Translations under genes and position numbers: made by a program | Assembly (NCBI GenBank): GCA_016193165.1 | Contig: JACPST010000125.1 | Location: forward strand, 1-5,060 | Source of the DNA: Deltaproteobacteria bacterium | GTDB taxonomy: Bacteria > Bdellovibrionota > JACOXK01 > 2-02-FULL-40-11 | DNA: 5,060 nt | Direction of reading: 5' to 3' | Part shown: one piece after another, positions 1 to 5,060 of the stretch | How the letters are laid out: each line of letters starts with the position of its first letter | Position numbering within the stretch: position 1 is the stretch's first letter | Notes under the pieces: generated by a model | The model's database searches: none | What the model was told of the DNA's origin: nothing | The model's input: only the letters and a program-made list of their open reading frames with translations

Positions 1-93
1 GCACGACAAGAAGAGTCTGAGTTAATAATGTTAAATTCTAATGGCATAAATTTAAGTGAAATTAAACAGTTATATAATATATTTAAAGATTAA
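1..93 (+). CDS. 3' end of an unidentified protein gene (partial)
   Basis: Frame 1 is open from the first base to a TAA at 91-93. It gives a 30-residue C-terminal fragment that begins ARQEESEL and ends IKQLYNIFKD. The fragment is polar and looks helical (LSEIKQLYNIF), with no motif I recognise, so no function is proposed. The DNA is very AT-rich (about 22% GC over 1-120 by hand count), unlike the genes to the right. This could be a foreign or fast-evolving gene, or chance open frame in AT-rich DNA. It is called as coding because it is open to the edge, has a mixed, plausible composition, and shares its strand with the next genes. No terminator hairpin is visible after the stop. Confidence 0.4.
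   Translation, partial: ARQEESELIMLNSNGINLSEIKQLYNIFKD
51..78 (+). promoter_or_regulatory. possible sigma-70-type promoter ahead of the barrel/Fn3 unit
   Basis: A perfect TATAAT lies at 73-78, with a poor -35 match (TTTAAG, 51-56) 16 bases upstream. It sits inside the tail of the first frame and would start a transcript near 85, about 40 bases before the mini-ORF ATG at 126. In DNA this AT-rich a TATAAT can arise by chance, so this is weak. Confidence 0.25.
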
Positions 94-125
94 AATCAAT
101 GTTTAAAAATAAATTTAGGGGACTG

Positions 126-176
126 ATGAAAAAGCTACTTGCGGGAAGCATACAGATTCACCATAATCATAAATAA
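126..176 (+). CDS. 16-codon mini-ORF / possible leader peptide coupled to the barrel gene
   Basis: ATG at 126 opens a 16-residue frame, MKKLLAGSIQIHHNHK, ending in TAA at 174-176. A Shine-Dalgarno-like AGGGGA (117-122) lies three bases upstream of the ATG, a slightly short spacing. The last base of the stop is the first base of the ATG of the next gene (TAATG), an arrangement known to allow termination-reinitiation. The next gene has no good ribosome binding site of its own, so this frame may serve to deliver ribosomes to it. The start MKKLL also resembles the charged start of a signal peptide. A lost base between the two frames, or a sequencing error, would make this the real N-terminus of the barrel protein. 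The frame is too short for coding statistics to help. Confidence 0.35.
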   Translation: MKKLLAGSIQIHHNHK

Positions 177-943
177 TGAATCAAGTCATAGTGATGCTTT
201 TTGTTATACTCCTTCTTCCACAGATCTTATTCGCGCAAAGCTTTTTAAAAACCACGAATGATCAAATTTTTAAAACGGGATATATTGCGGCTACTGTCAA
301 AGGAGTCTATTTGAGAGATGCCATCGCATTTGATAATCAATTGGTCTCAAAAGCTTTAGTGAATGGCCCCACGATGAATCTTCTGGCCGCCATGGGAGAA
401 CGCATAGATTTCGAACTCAACTGGGACATCCTTCGATATGTTAAAACAGCATCCGATGAATACCATGATGTAGCTGATGTTAGTTTTTTTACGAAATTTA
501 AGTTTTTATCAGAAAACGATTGGCCTTCTTTCGACATTCGAGTAGGCGCTAAACTTCCCAATGCGAGTGATGAAACTCATGCTGGAACAGACATTGCGGA
601 CACTTTCGTTTGGGCAGTTTCTGGAAAACAATGGGGCCCTATACATTGCTTCACCCACGCTGGATTAGAAATTATTGGAGATGCTACGGGCGGCCAAAAC
701 GATGCCTTTAGTTACGGGATAGCTCTCACTTCACCTTTTAAACAACGCTTTATTCTTTCATCAGAAATAGCAGGCCGTTATGAAAAACCGAGTAGCCGGG
801 TCAATCAGGCAGCTTTTAGAGCAGGACTTTCTTATGTTCAACACTCATGGCAATTTGATCTTGGAATAAGCCGAGGACTGATTGCTCAAAGTGAATCTTT
901 TGGAATCATGGCCGGACTCACCAGGACTTTTCATGCATTTTAA
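176..943 (+). CDS. predicted outer-membrane beta-barrel protein with signal peptide
   Basis: A 255-residue protein. Residues 1-21 form a hydrophobic export signal with a likely signal peptidase I site at LFA-QS. The mature part is rich in alternating polar/hydrophobic strands (for example IRVGAKLP, HCFTHAGLEII, FSYGIALTS, RFILSSEIAGRY, AFRAGLSYV, FDLGISRG, FGIMAGLTRTF). It ends in phenylalanine, as outer-membrane barrel proteins often do. The stretch VGAKLPNASDET followed by GTDIADTFV, near residues 123-145, resembles the 'G-K-P-x(n)-GTG-x-D' pattern of the porin-like family annotated as transporter or MetA-pathway of phenol degradation. That family assignment is from memory and tentative, and a substrate cannot be inferred. 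ATG 176 is the first start after an in-frame TAA at 170-172, and internal GTG 191 and ATG 194 are alternatives. The N-terminus lacks Lys or Arg before the hydrophobic core, which is unusual. The gene overlaps the mini-ORF by one base and the Fn3 gene by 11 bases, suggesting a joint envelope function. Confidence 0.75.
   Translation: MNQVIVMLFVILLLPQILFAQSFLKTTNDQIFKTGYIAATVKGVYLRDAIAFDNQLVSKALVNGPTMNLLAAMGERIDFELNWDILRYVKTASDEYHDVADVSFFTKFKFLSENDWPSFDIRVGAKLPNASDETHAGTDIADTFVWAVSGKQWGPIHCFTHAGLEIIGDATGGQNDAFSYGIALTSPFKQRFILSSEIAGRYEKPSSRVNQAAFRAGLSYVQHSWQFDLGISRGLIAQSESFGIMAGLTRTFHAF
923..926 (+). promoter_or_regulatory. ribosome binding site that fixes the Fn3 protein start
   Basis: AGGA at 923-926 lies six bases upstream of ATG 933, inside the end of the barrel gene. 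With the signal peptide that begins at this ATG, it favours 933 over the upstream TTG at 882. TTG 882 also has a GAGGA (873-877) but would put a non-signal-like stretch ahead of the hydrophobic segment. Confidence 0.55.
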
Positions 944-1871
944 ATTCCCCATCGTTCATGGGCTTTGTTTGTTTTTATTTTCACCTGCATATGCCCAAGT
1001 TAAAATTTCAGAACCCGCCATTGGCGATATTCGCGCTAACCAAGCCACCATAGAATGGACAACAGAAGGAACAAGTACTGGCACCCTCTTGTATGGTCCT
1101 ACTCAAAAATTAGGATCCGCTCTTTCTTCGCCATCCTCAGCGGAAGGACATACACTAACGCTCAAAAATCTTAAACCTGCCACAGGATACTATTTTAAAA
1201 TTCTAGCCAAAGATATTCATGGAAAAGCATCTGAAAGCCTTCTCTATTCTTTTAAAACAGAAAGCTTAGAAGAAACTCCGGACACACTTCTAAAACTGAT
1301 AAATCCTCCCCAAGTCTTTGTTCTGTCCCCTTATAAAGTCACCATCAGCTGGGAAACCAATAAGTCCGCTTCAAGTATGGCAACCTATGGAACTCAAGGA
1401 TTAAAGCCTAAACGATACATAGGCAATGTGGACACAAAAGCTCATATTATTTCTCTGGAAGATCTCACCCCAAACACACGATACTATTATCAAGTTAAAT
1501 CTGAAGACGAAACGCATCACATCGTCACTTCTTCTTATGCCTCTTTTGTCACTCAAAAAGAAACTTCACAAAAACCTCTTCCTCCAACCGTTTTGGAAGG
1601 CCCTGTGATTGCTGTACGGGCAGCGGATCAAATTAAAATAGAATGGACAACGGATCGACCTTGTAAAAGTCATCTTATGTGGGGGAAAGTTCCTCTTCCC
1701 TCTTTTCTGACAAAAAAAATGATTTCTGAAAAATTCACCCGAAATCACACCGTTATATTAGAAAACCTCTCTAAAGGCACACGCTATTATTATGTCATAC
1801 ATCTGGAAGATAGGAATAAGCATAAAAGTGTCTCTGAAATTTATTCTGTGATCACAGAAGCCCTAGACTAA
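933..1871 (+). CDS. secreted protein of three fibronectin type III-like domains
   Basis: A 312-residue protein from ATG 933. It has a signal peptide at residues 1-21 (MHFKF, hydrophobic VHGLCLFLF, cleavage AYA-Q). Three Fn3-like or purple-acid-phosphatase-N-terminal-like beta sandwiches follow at about residues 23-110, 124-209 and 217-309. Each carries the same landmarks in order. A Trp strand comes first (IEWTTEG, ISWETNK, IEWTTDR), then a Tyr/Trp-Gly turn (LLYG, ATYG, LMWG). Next is a 'hxxxLxxLxPxTxYYY' segment (TLTLKNLKPATGYYF, IISLEDLTPNTRYYY, VILENLSKGTRYYY). No enzyme domain, lipobox, transmembrane anchor or sorting signal is visible, so it is probably a periplasmic or extracellular binding or scaffold protein. 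Its start lies 11 bases inside the upstream barrel gene, implying coupled translation. The Fn3-like fold is well supported by the repeat pattern, but the ligand is unknown. A TTG at 882 would give a 329-residue form, which is less likely. Confidence 0.85.
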   Translation: MHFKFPIVHGLCLFLFSPAYAQVKISEPAIGDIRANQATIEWTTEGTSTGTLLYGPTQKLGSALSSPSSAEGHTLTLKNLKPATGYYFKILAKDIHGKASESLLYSFKTESLEETPDTLLKLINPPQVFVLSPYKVTISWETNKSASSMATYGTQGLKPKRYIGNVDTKAHIISLEDLTPNTRYYYQVKSEDETHHIVTSSYASFVTQKETSQKPLPPTVLEGPVIAVRAADQIKIEWTTDRPCKSHLMWGKVPLPSFLTKKMISEKFTRNHTVILENLSKGTRYYYVIHLEDRNKHKSVSEIYSVITEALD

Positions 1872-1892
1872 AGAAGCGAACGCCAGTCTCTG

Positions 1893-1920
1893 AAGACATA
1901 TTCTCCTTTCTTTTTATACT
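1893..1920 (+). promoter_or_regulatory. putative sigma-70-type promoter of ilvE
   Basis: AAGACA (1893-1898, 4/6 to TTGACA) and TATACT (1915-1920, 5/6 to TATAAT) are separated by 16 bases. They lie in the 89-base gap between the Fn3 gene and ilvE. Transcription would begin near 1927, leaving a leader of about 34 bases. A second, weaker pair, TTGAGC (1920-1925) and TTTAGT (1943-1948), has a 17-base spacer but would leave almost no leader. No attenuator, T-box or other leader structure fits in the gap, and no terminator hairpin for the Fn3 gene is visible, so read-through into ilvE is also possible. Confidence 0.35.
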
Positions 1921-1960
1921 TGAGCGAACTTTGTGAATATGGTTTAGTGAAGGCACTTTT

Positions 1961-2881
1961 ATGCAAAAGTCTGGATACATTTGGATCAATGGCAAATTTG
2001 TACATTGGAATGAAGCCATTGTCCCCATTCAAACGCACACCCTTCACTATGGATTGGGAATTTTTGAAGGTATTCGCTGCTATAAAACTCATCAAGGCCC
2101 CGCAATTTTTCGTTTAACAGAGCATCTGAATCGCTTTTATAAATCTGCTCAAATTGCTGGTATCGAGATCCCTTTTAAACAACCTGAACTTCACAAAGCT
2201 ATCCTTGAAACCATTAAAATCAATAAACTTGAAGAATGTTATATCCGCCCTCTGGCTTTTGTAGGCGCGGGACGTATGGGGCTTAATCCTATTGGACTTC
2301 CTATTCATGTAGCCCTGATGGTTTGGCCGTGGGGAGCTTATTTAGGAGAGGACGGCATCAAAAATGGCGTTCGTACAATGATTTCTTCTTATGCCAGACA
2401 ACTTGGGAACATGGAACTTACCAAAGCTAAAATTACAGGAGGTTATATCAATTCCCAAATGGCTAAAATGGAGGCCGTTCGAAAAGGATTCGATGAAGCC
2501 ATCATGCTCGATCCTCATGGAAATATCGCCGAGGGCAGTGGGGAAAATATTTTTGTAGTTCATAAAGGACAAATCACAACCCCAACCAAAAACTACATTT
2601 TAGAAGGCATTACACGAGATACGGTCATTACCTTAGCCAAAAAACGAGGGTGGACGATTACAGAGAAAGACTTTAAAAAAGATTTTTTATTTTCCGCGGA
2701 TGAAATTTTCTTTACAGGCACAGCCGCGGAGGTAACGCCCATTCGAGAAATCGATCGCAACAAAATTGGAGATGGAAAACCCGGCCCCATGACCCAGGCT
2801 CTTCAGCAAGAGTATCAAAATGTGGTATATAACAGAGGAGACCACTTCTTACAGTGGCTTACCTTCCCGCATCTTATCTAA
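1961..2881 (+). CDS. ilvE: branched-chain amino acid aminotransferase (class IV, PLP-dependent)
   Basis: A 306-residue protein, full length for the short bacterial IlvE family. It transfers the amino group between leucine, isoleucine or valine and 2-oxoglutarate in the cytoplasm, the last step of branched-chain amino acid synthesis. Visible landmarks start with IWINGKFVHWNEA near the N-terminus and HTLHYGLGIFEGIRCY (26-41), the family signature. The catalytic lysine is inferred as K157 in LTKAKITGGYINS, by comparison with AKAGGNYLSS of the E. coli enzyme. EGSGENIF (191-198) should hold the cofactor-ring glutamate E191, and FTGTAAEVTPI (251-261) is the phosphate-binding turn. D-amino acid transaminase and aminodeoxychorismate lyase share the fold, but the GIRCY segment and overall match favour IlvE. 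GAAGG (1949-1953), seven bases before ATG 1961, supports the start. No ilvB, ilvC, ilvD or leu genes are adjacent. The last 33 bases overlap the end of nusB on the opposite strand, so the C-terminal WLTFPHLI is encoded in two-strand coding DNA. Confidence 0.95.
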   Translation: MQKSGYIWINGKFVHWNEAIVPIQTHTLHYGLGIFEGIRCYKTHQGPAIFRLTEHLNRFYKSAQIAGIEIPFKQPELHKAILETIKINKLEECYIRPLAFVGAGRMGLNPIGLPIHVALMVWPWGAYLGEDGIKNGVRTMISSYARQLGNMELTKAKITGGYINSQMAKMEAVRKGFDEAIMLDPHGNIAEGSGENIFVVHKGQITTPTKNYILEGITRDTVITLAKKRGWTITEKDFKKDFLFSADEIFFTGTAAEVTPIREIDRNKIGDGKPGPMTQALQQEYQNVVYNRGDHFLQWLTFPHLI

Positions 2882-3262
2882 TAATCTTATTTTATCTAAA
2901 ATCCCATTCACAAAACTGGGAGATTCTCCCGTCCCATAGCGTTTCGCAATCTCAATAGCCTCATCAAAAACCACTTCCATGGGCACATCCTTACAATAGT
3001 AAAGCTCATAACAAGCCAAACGCAAAATATTTCGGTCTACCAAACTCATGCGACTCATCTTCCAGTTTTCAGAAGCTTCTTCAATAATGCTATCGAGTGA
3101 TTTTTTCTTCTCCCATATTTCAATAAAGAGTTTTTCAGCTCGTTCGCTCACTTCTGGAACTTGAGGAAAATGTTCCAAAAATTTTTCCGTATTGGGGGTA
3201 TTCACTTCTGCTTGAAACAAAAGTTGCAATAACACTTCTCTAGATTTTCGACGCTCTCCCAT
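2849..3262 (-). CDS. nusB: transcription antitermination factor NusB
   Basis: A 137-residue, all-helical RNA-binding protein. In the characterised family NusB pairs with NusE (ribosomal protein S10) on boxA RNA and takes part in rRNA antitermination. The sequence shows the basic N-terminus with the RRKSREVLLQLLFQ pattern (residues 4-17). The core W-K-M-S-R-M-S-L-VDRNILRLACYEL lies at about 67-87, followed by DVPMEVVFDEAIEIAKRYG (92-110) and SFVNGILDKI (116-125). It is the last gene of the riboflavin operon, a common position. Only nine bases separate the ribH stop from its ATG. Those bases are A-rich with no Shine-Dalgarno, so translation probably depends on ribosomes finishing ribH. The C-terminus carries a short repeat (ILDKIR then LLDKMR) and runs 33 bases into the convergent ilvE gene. 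Confidence 0.95.
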   Translation of the reverse strand: MGERRKSREVLLQLLFQAEVNTPNTEKFLEHFPQVPEVSERAEKLFIEIWEKKKSLDSIIEEASENWKMSRMSLVDRNILRLACYELYYCKDVPMEVVFDEAIEIAKRYGTGESPSFVNGILDKIRLLDKMREGKPL

Positions 3263-3271
3263 AGTTTTTTT

Positions 3272-3757
3272 TTACTGTACTTTTTTAAATTCCTGAAATA
3301 ACGAAGCCATCTCTAACGCTGCCAAGGCTGCTTCACTTCCTTTATTCCCAGATTTTCCTCCAGCGCGATTGAGAGCTTGTTCCATATTTTCTGCTGTGAC
3401 AACCCCAAATCCAATGGGGATCTCAAATTCTTGGGATAAGCACCCCAGTCCCCGCGCGCATGCTTTCGAAACCAAATCGTAATGAGACGTTTCTCCTCGG
3501 ATAATGGCCCCTAAGCAGACTAAAGCATCAAAACATCCCCGCCGAATCATTTTTTTAGCCGTCACAGGCATTTCAAAACATCCTGGAATTTTAACTACTT
3601 CAATATGCTCTTCTAAAACACCGTGTCGCTTCAATGTATCCAAAGCTCCAGACAAAAGAGAGTCTGTCACAAAATGATTAAAACGAGAGACAATCACACC
3701 CAGCTTTAAATTTTCTCCACTTATCTTCACCTTTGCCTGGCCTTCCCATGTTTTCAT
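3272..3757 (-). CDS. ribH: 6,7-dimethyl-8-ribityllumazine synthase
   Basis: A 161-residue protein, normal length for the family. It condenses 5-amino-6-ribitylamino-uracil with 3,4-dihydroxy-2-butanone 4-phosphate to give lumazine, the penultimate step of riboflavin synthesis. Members usually assemble as pentamers or 60-subunit shells. Visible family landmarks are VIVSRFNHFVTDSLLSGA (21-38, with the aromatic ligand-stacking F26) and VVKIPGCFEMP (54-64, more often G-A-F-E). LGAIIRGETSHYD (82-94) holds the catalytic histidine H92, and NRAGGKSGNKGSEAA (130-144) holds R131, equivalent to the phosphate-binding arginine. Nothing essential appears to be missing. ATG 3757 follows the ribBA stop by eight bases and lacks a clear Shine-Dalgarno sequence. 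Coupled translation from ribBA is the simplest reading. Confidence 0.96.
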   Translation of the reverse strand: MKTWEGQAKVKISGENLKLGVIVSRFNHFVTDSLLSGALDTLKRHGVLEEHIEVVKIPGCFEMPVTAKKMIRRGCFDALVCLGAIIRGETSHYDLVSKACARGLGCLSQEFEIPIGFGVVTAENMEQALNRAGGKSGNKGSEAALAALEMASLFQEFKKVQ

Positions 3758-3765
3758 AAAATCGT

Positions 3766-4980
3766 TTATTTGGGAATCTCTAAAAAATGTCCCAACTTTT
3801 CTCTTTTGGTTTGAAGATACTCCACATTTTGTTTTTGTATCCCCCCTTGGATCGGAACGCGCTCTACAATTTCAAGTCCATAGCCTTCTAATCCAATAAT
3901 TTTTTTAGGATTATTGGTTAAAAGCCTAATTTTTTTAATTCCCAAGTCCAAAAGCATTTGCGCTCCTAAACCATAATCCCTGAGATCTGCTTTAAATCCT
4001 AGCTTCTCATTGGCTTCGACGGTATCACATCCTTGATCTTGAAGCGCATAGGCTTTAATTTTATTGGCTAAGCCAATGCCCCTGCCTTCTTGCTGCATAT
4101 AGAGCAAAGCCCCGCGGCCTTCTCGTGAAATTTGTTTCAGGGATGCCTGCATTTGATCGGCGCAATCACATCGTAACGATCCAAAAAGATCCCCCGTCAT
4201 ACATCCAGAATGCATCCGAACTAAAACAGCTGGTGTTTTCTGAACATCTCCTTTCACAAGCGCAATATGATTTTTTTGATCGACATCATTTTCATACACA
4301 ATCACTTCAAACTCTTCTCCCCCCGGAACCGAAAATCGAGTGGGAAGTTTAGCTTGCGCTACTCTTCGAACCAATCTTTGATGCCGCAGGCGATATCGAA
4401 TTAAATCCGCAATCGAAACAACTTTAAGACGATGCTCTGTAGCAAAATTTTCAAGATCGGGCAACCGAGCCATCGTTCCATCTTCATTTAAAACTTCACA
4501 AATCACCGCGGCACCCTTCAGTCCAGAAAGCGTCATTAAATCCACAGAGCCTTCTGTCTGACCGGCTCGTACGAGCACTCCCCCTTTCTTCGCTTTCAGA
4601 GGGAAAACATGGCCTGGCGTTACAAGATCTCTGGGTTGCGCCTCATCTCGAACCGCCGTTTGAATCGTCACGGCGCGATCCTGGGCAGAAATGCCTGTTG
4701 TCACACCCTCTCGCGCCTCAATAGAAACAGTAAAAGCTGTCCCAAAGCGAGAGTGATTGCGAGAGGTCATCATAGGAAGATCTAATTTTTCAACTCCCTT
4801 TTCTTCGAGGGCCAAACAAATCAGCCCGCGACCATATCGCGCCATAAAATTAATAATTTGAGGCGTTACTTTCTGAGCGGCACAGATGAGATCTCCTTCG
4901 TTTTCTCGATCCTCATCATCGACCAGAATAATTATTCGGCCTTCTTTTAAATCTTTCAATGCTTCTTCAATGGTGTTCAT
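3766..4980 (-). CDS. ribBA: bifunctional 3,4-dihydroxy-2-butanone 4-phosphate synthase / GTP cyclohydrolase II
   Basis: A 404-residue protein with two fused enzymes. Residues 1 to about 200 are the DHBP synthase (RibB) domain, which makes 3,4-dihydroxy-2-butanone 4-phosphate and formate from ribulose 5-phosphate. Landmarks are [12 protein letters not shown] (20-31, acidic metal/substrate loop), [10 protein letters not shown] (77-86), [10 protein letters not shown] (94-103), HVFPL (124-128) and [11 protein letters not shown] (138-148). Residues from about 205 to 404 are GTP cyclohydrolase II (RibA). The zinc cysteines are C260, C271 and C273 in [10 protein letters not shown] and SLRCDC, followed by [12 protein letters not shown] (296-307), [11 protein letters not shown] (331-341) and LLTNNPKK (353-360). 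Both halves keep the expected motifs, so both activities are likely. The start at ATG 4980 is chosen because it overlaps the ribE stop as ATGA and has GGTGA just upstream. The ATG at 4992 would add only MGES and has no ribosome binding site. The gene is followed by ribH after eight bases. Confidence 0.96.
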   Translation of the reverse strand: MNTIEEALKDLKEGRIIILVDDEDRENEGDLICAAQKVTPQIINFMARYGRGLICLALEEKGVEKLDLPMMTSRNHSRFGTAFTVSIEAREGVTTGISAQDRAVTIQTAVRDEAQPRDLVTPGHVFPLKAKKGGVLVRAGQTEGSVDLMTLSGLKGAAVICEVLNEDGTMARLPDLENFATEHRLKVVSIADLIRYRLRHQRLVRRVAQAKLPTRFSVPGGEEFEVIVYENDVDQKNHIALVKGDVQKTPAVLVRMHSGCMTGDLFGSLRCDCADQMQASLKQISREGRGALLYMQQEGRGIGLANKIKAYALQDQGCDTVEANEKLGFKADLRDYGLGAQMLLDLGIKKIRLLTNNPKKIIGLEGYGLEIVERVPIQGGIQKQNVEYLQTKREKLGHFLEIPK

Positions 4981-5060
4981 GCTTTCACCCATTTTTTAAT
5001 ATATTTTCCAATGATATCGAGCTCTACTTGAACAAAGTCTCCTTCTTTTTTTTGTCCCAA
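4977..5060 (-). CDS. ribE: riboflavin synthase, C-terminal end (partial)
   Basis: From the right edge the minus strand is open for 27 codons, reading LGQKKEGDFVQVELDIIGKY then IKKWVKA, and stops at TGA 4979-4977. The pattern 'GDxVNxExDxxxKYxxK' is the end of the second lumazine-binding barrel of riboflavin synthase, the enzyme that dismutates two lumazines into riboflavin and the RibH substrate. The position immediately before ribBA agrees with the usual ribD-ribE-ribBA-ribH order. The stop overlaps the ribBA ATG (ATGA). The N-terminal seven-eighths of the gene lies outside the window. The symbol ribC is used for the same enzyme in E. coli. Identification rests on a short tail plus context. 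Confidence 0.88.
   Translation of the reverse strand: MGQKKEGDFVQVELDIIGKYIKKWVKA
4985..4989 (-). promoter_or_regulatory. ribosome binding site that fixes the ribBA start
   Basis: On the minus strand GGTGA lies at 4989-4985, four bases before ATG 4980-4978 and inside the ribE coding region. Together with the ATGA stop/start overlap it favours 4980 over the upstream in-frame ATG at 4992. Confidence 0.55.

Noticed and set aside
882..932. Longer start (TTG 882) for the Fn3 protein, with a GAGGA upstream
   Set aside because: It would place 17 residues with acidic and proline content before a clear signal peptide. ATG 933 has AGGA at good spacing and gives a normal export signal.
1872..1960. Leader attenuator or T-box for branched-chain amino acid control ahead of ilvE
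   Set aside because: The gap is only 89 bases and shows no run of Leu, Ile or Val codons in a leader frame, no T-box consensus and no terminator hairpin.
1868..2095. 75-codon minus-strand open frame across the Fn3-ilvE gap and the start of ilvE
   Set aside because: Most of it is antisense to the conserved IlvE N-terminus, and its translation has no family-like features.
2842..2857. Hairpin CCACT-TCTTAC-AGTGG spanning the nusB stop, a possible bidirectional terminator
   Set aside because: The stem is only five base pairs and no T tract follows on either strand.
2918..2930. Perfect 5-bp inverted repeat GGGAG-ATT-CTCCC followed on the minus strand by AGTTTTG, resembling a terminator
   Set aside because: It lies inside nusB and encodes the conserved GESPSF segment about 65 bases before the stop. 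The T run is only four bases, so it is best explained by codons.
4125..4352. 75-codon open frame on the plus strand inside ribBA
   Set aside because: It is antisense to strongly conserved GTP cyclohydrolase II sequence, has no ribosome binding site or recognisable motif, and is explained as a shadow of ribBA codons.
4977..5060. FMN riboswitch for the riboflavin operon
   Set aside because: The right edge is coding sequence of ribE. Any riboswitch would lie upstream of the first rib gene, outside the window.

Overview
The window comes from a bacterium of moderate-to-low GC. Hand counts give 40% at 1381-1440 and 48% at 2281-2340, against 22% over the first 120 bases. A two-gene unit for an exported beta-barrel-like protein and an exported fibronectin-type-III-like protein points to a Gram-negative (diderm) cell. 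The order ribE-ribBA-ribH-nusB is widespread among such bacteria, so the sequence does not let me name a phylum.

Layout. Positions 1-93 hold the last 30 codons of an unidentified plus-strand gene in very AT-rich DNA. Then come a 16-codon mini-ORF (126-176), a predicted outer-membrane beta-barrel protein (176-943), and a secreted protein of three Fn3-like repeats (933-1871). These three touch or overlap: TAATG at the first junction, 11 bases shared at the second. They look like one translationally coupled unit. After an 89-base gap with a plausible promoter comes ilvE, a branched-chain amino acid aminotransferase (1961-2881).

The right half is on the minus strand and is a riboflavin operon. 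Read in transcription order it holds the tail of riboflavin synthase (ribE, running off the right edge), bifunctional ribBA, lumazine synthase ribH and the antitermination factor nusB. RibBA supplies both precursors: from GTP, and 3,4-dihydroxy-2-butanone 4-phosphate from ribulose 5-phosphate. RibH condenses the butanone phosphate with the pyrimidine to give lumazine, and RibE dismutates lumazine to riboflavin. The junctions are tight: ATGA for ribE/ribBA, 8 bases for ribBA/ribH and 9 bases for ribH/nusB. Any FMN riboswitch and ribD would lie beyond the right edge.

The two transcription units converge, and the ilvE and nusB reading frames overlap tail to tail by 33 bases.

Most of this is ordinary housekeeping sequence. 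The least explained part is the left third: the mini-ORF, the barrel and the Fn3 protein. I see no clear sign of a mobile element, CRISPR array, tRNA, rRNA or defence system.
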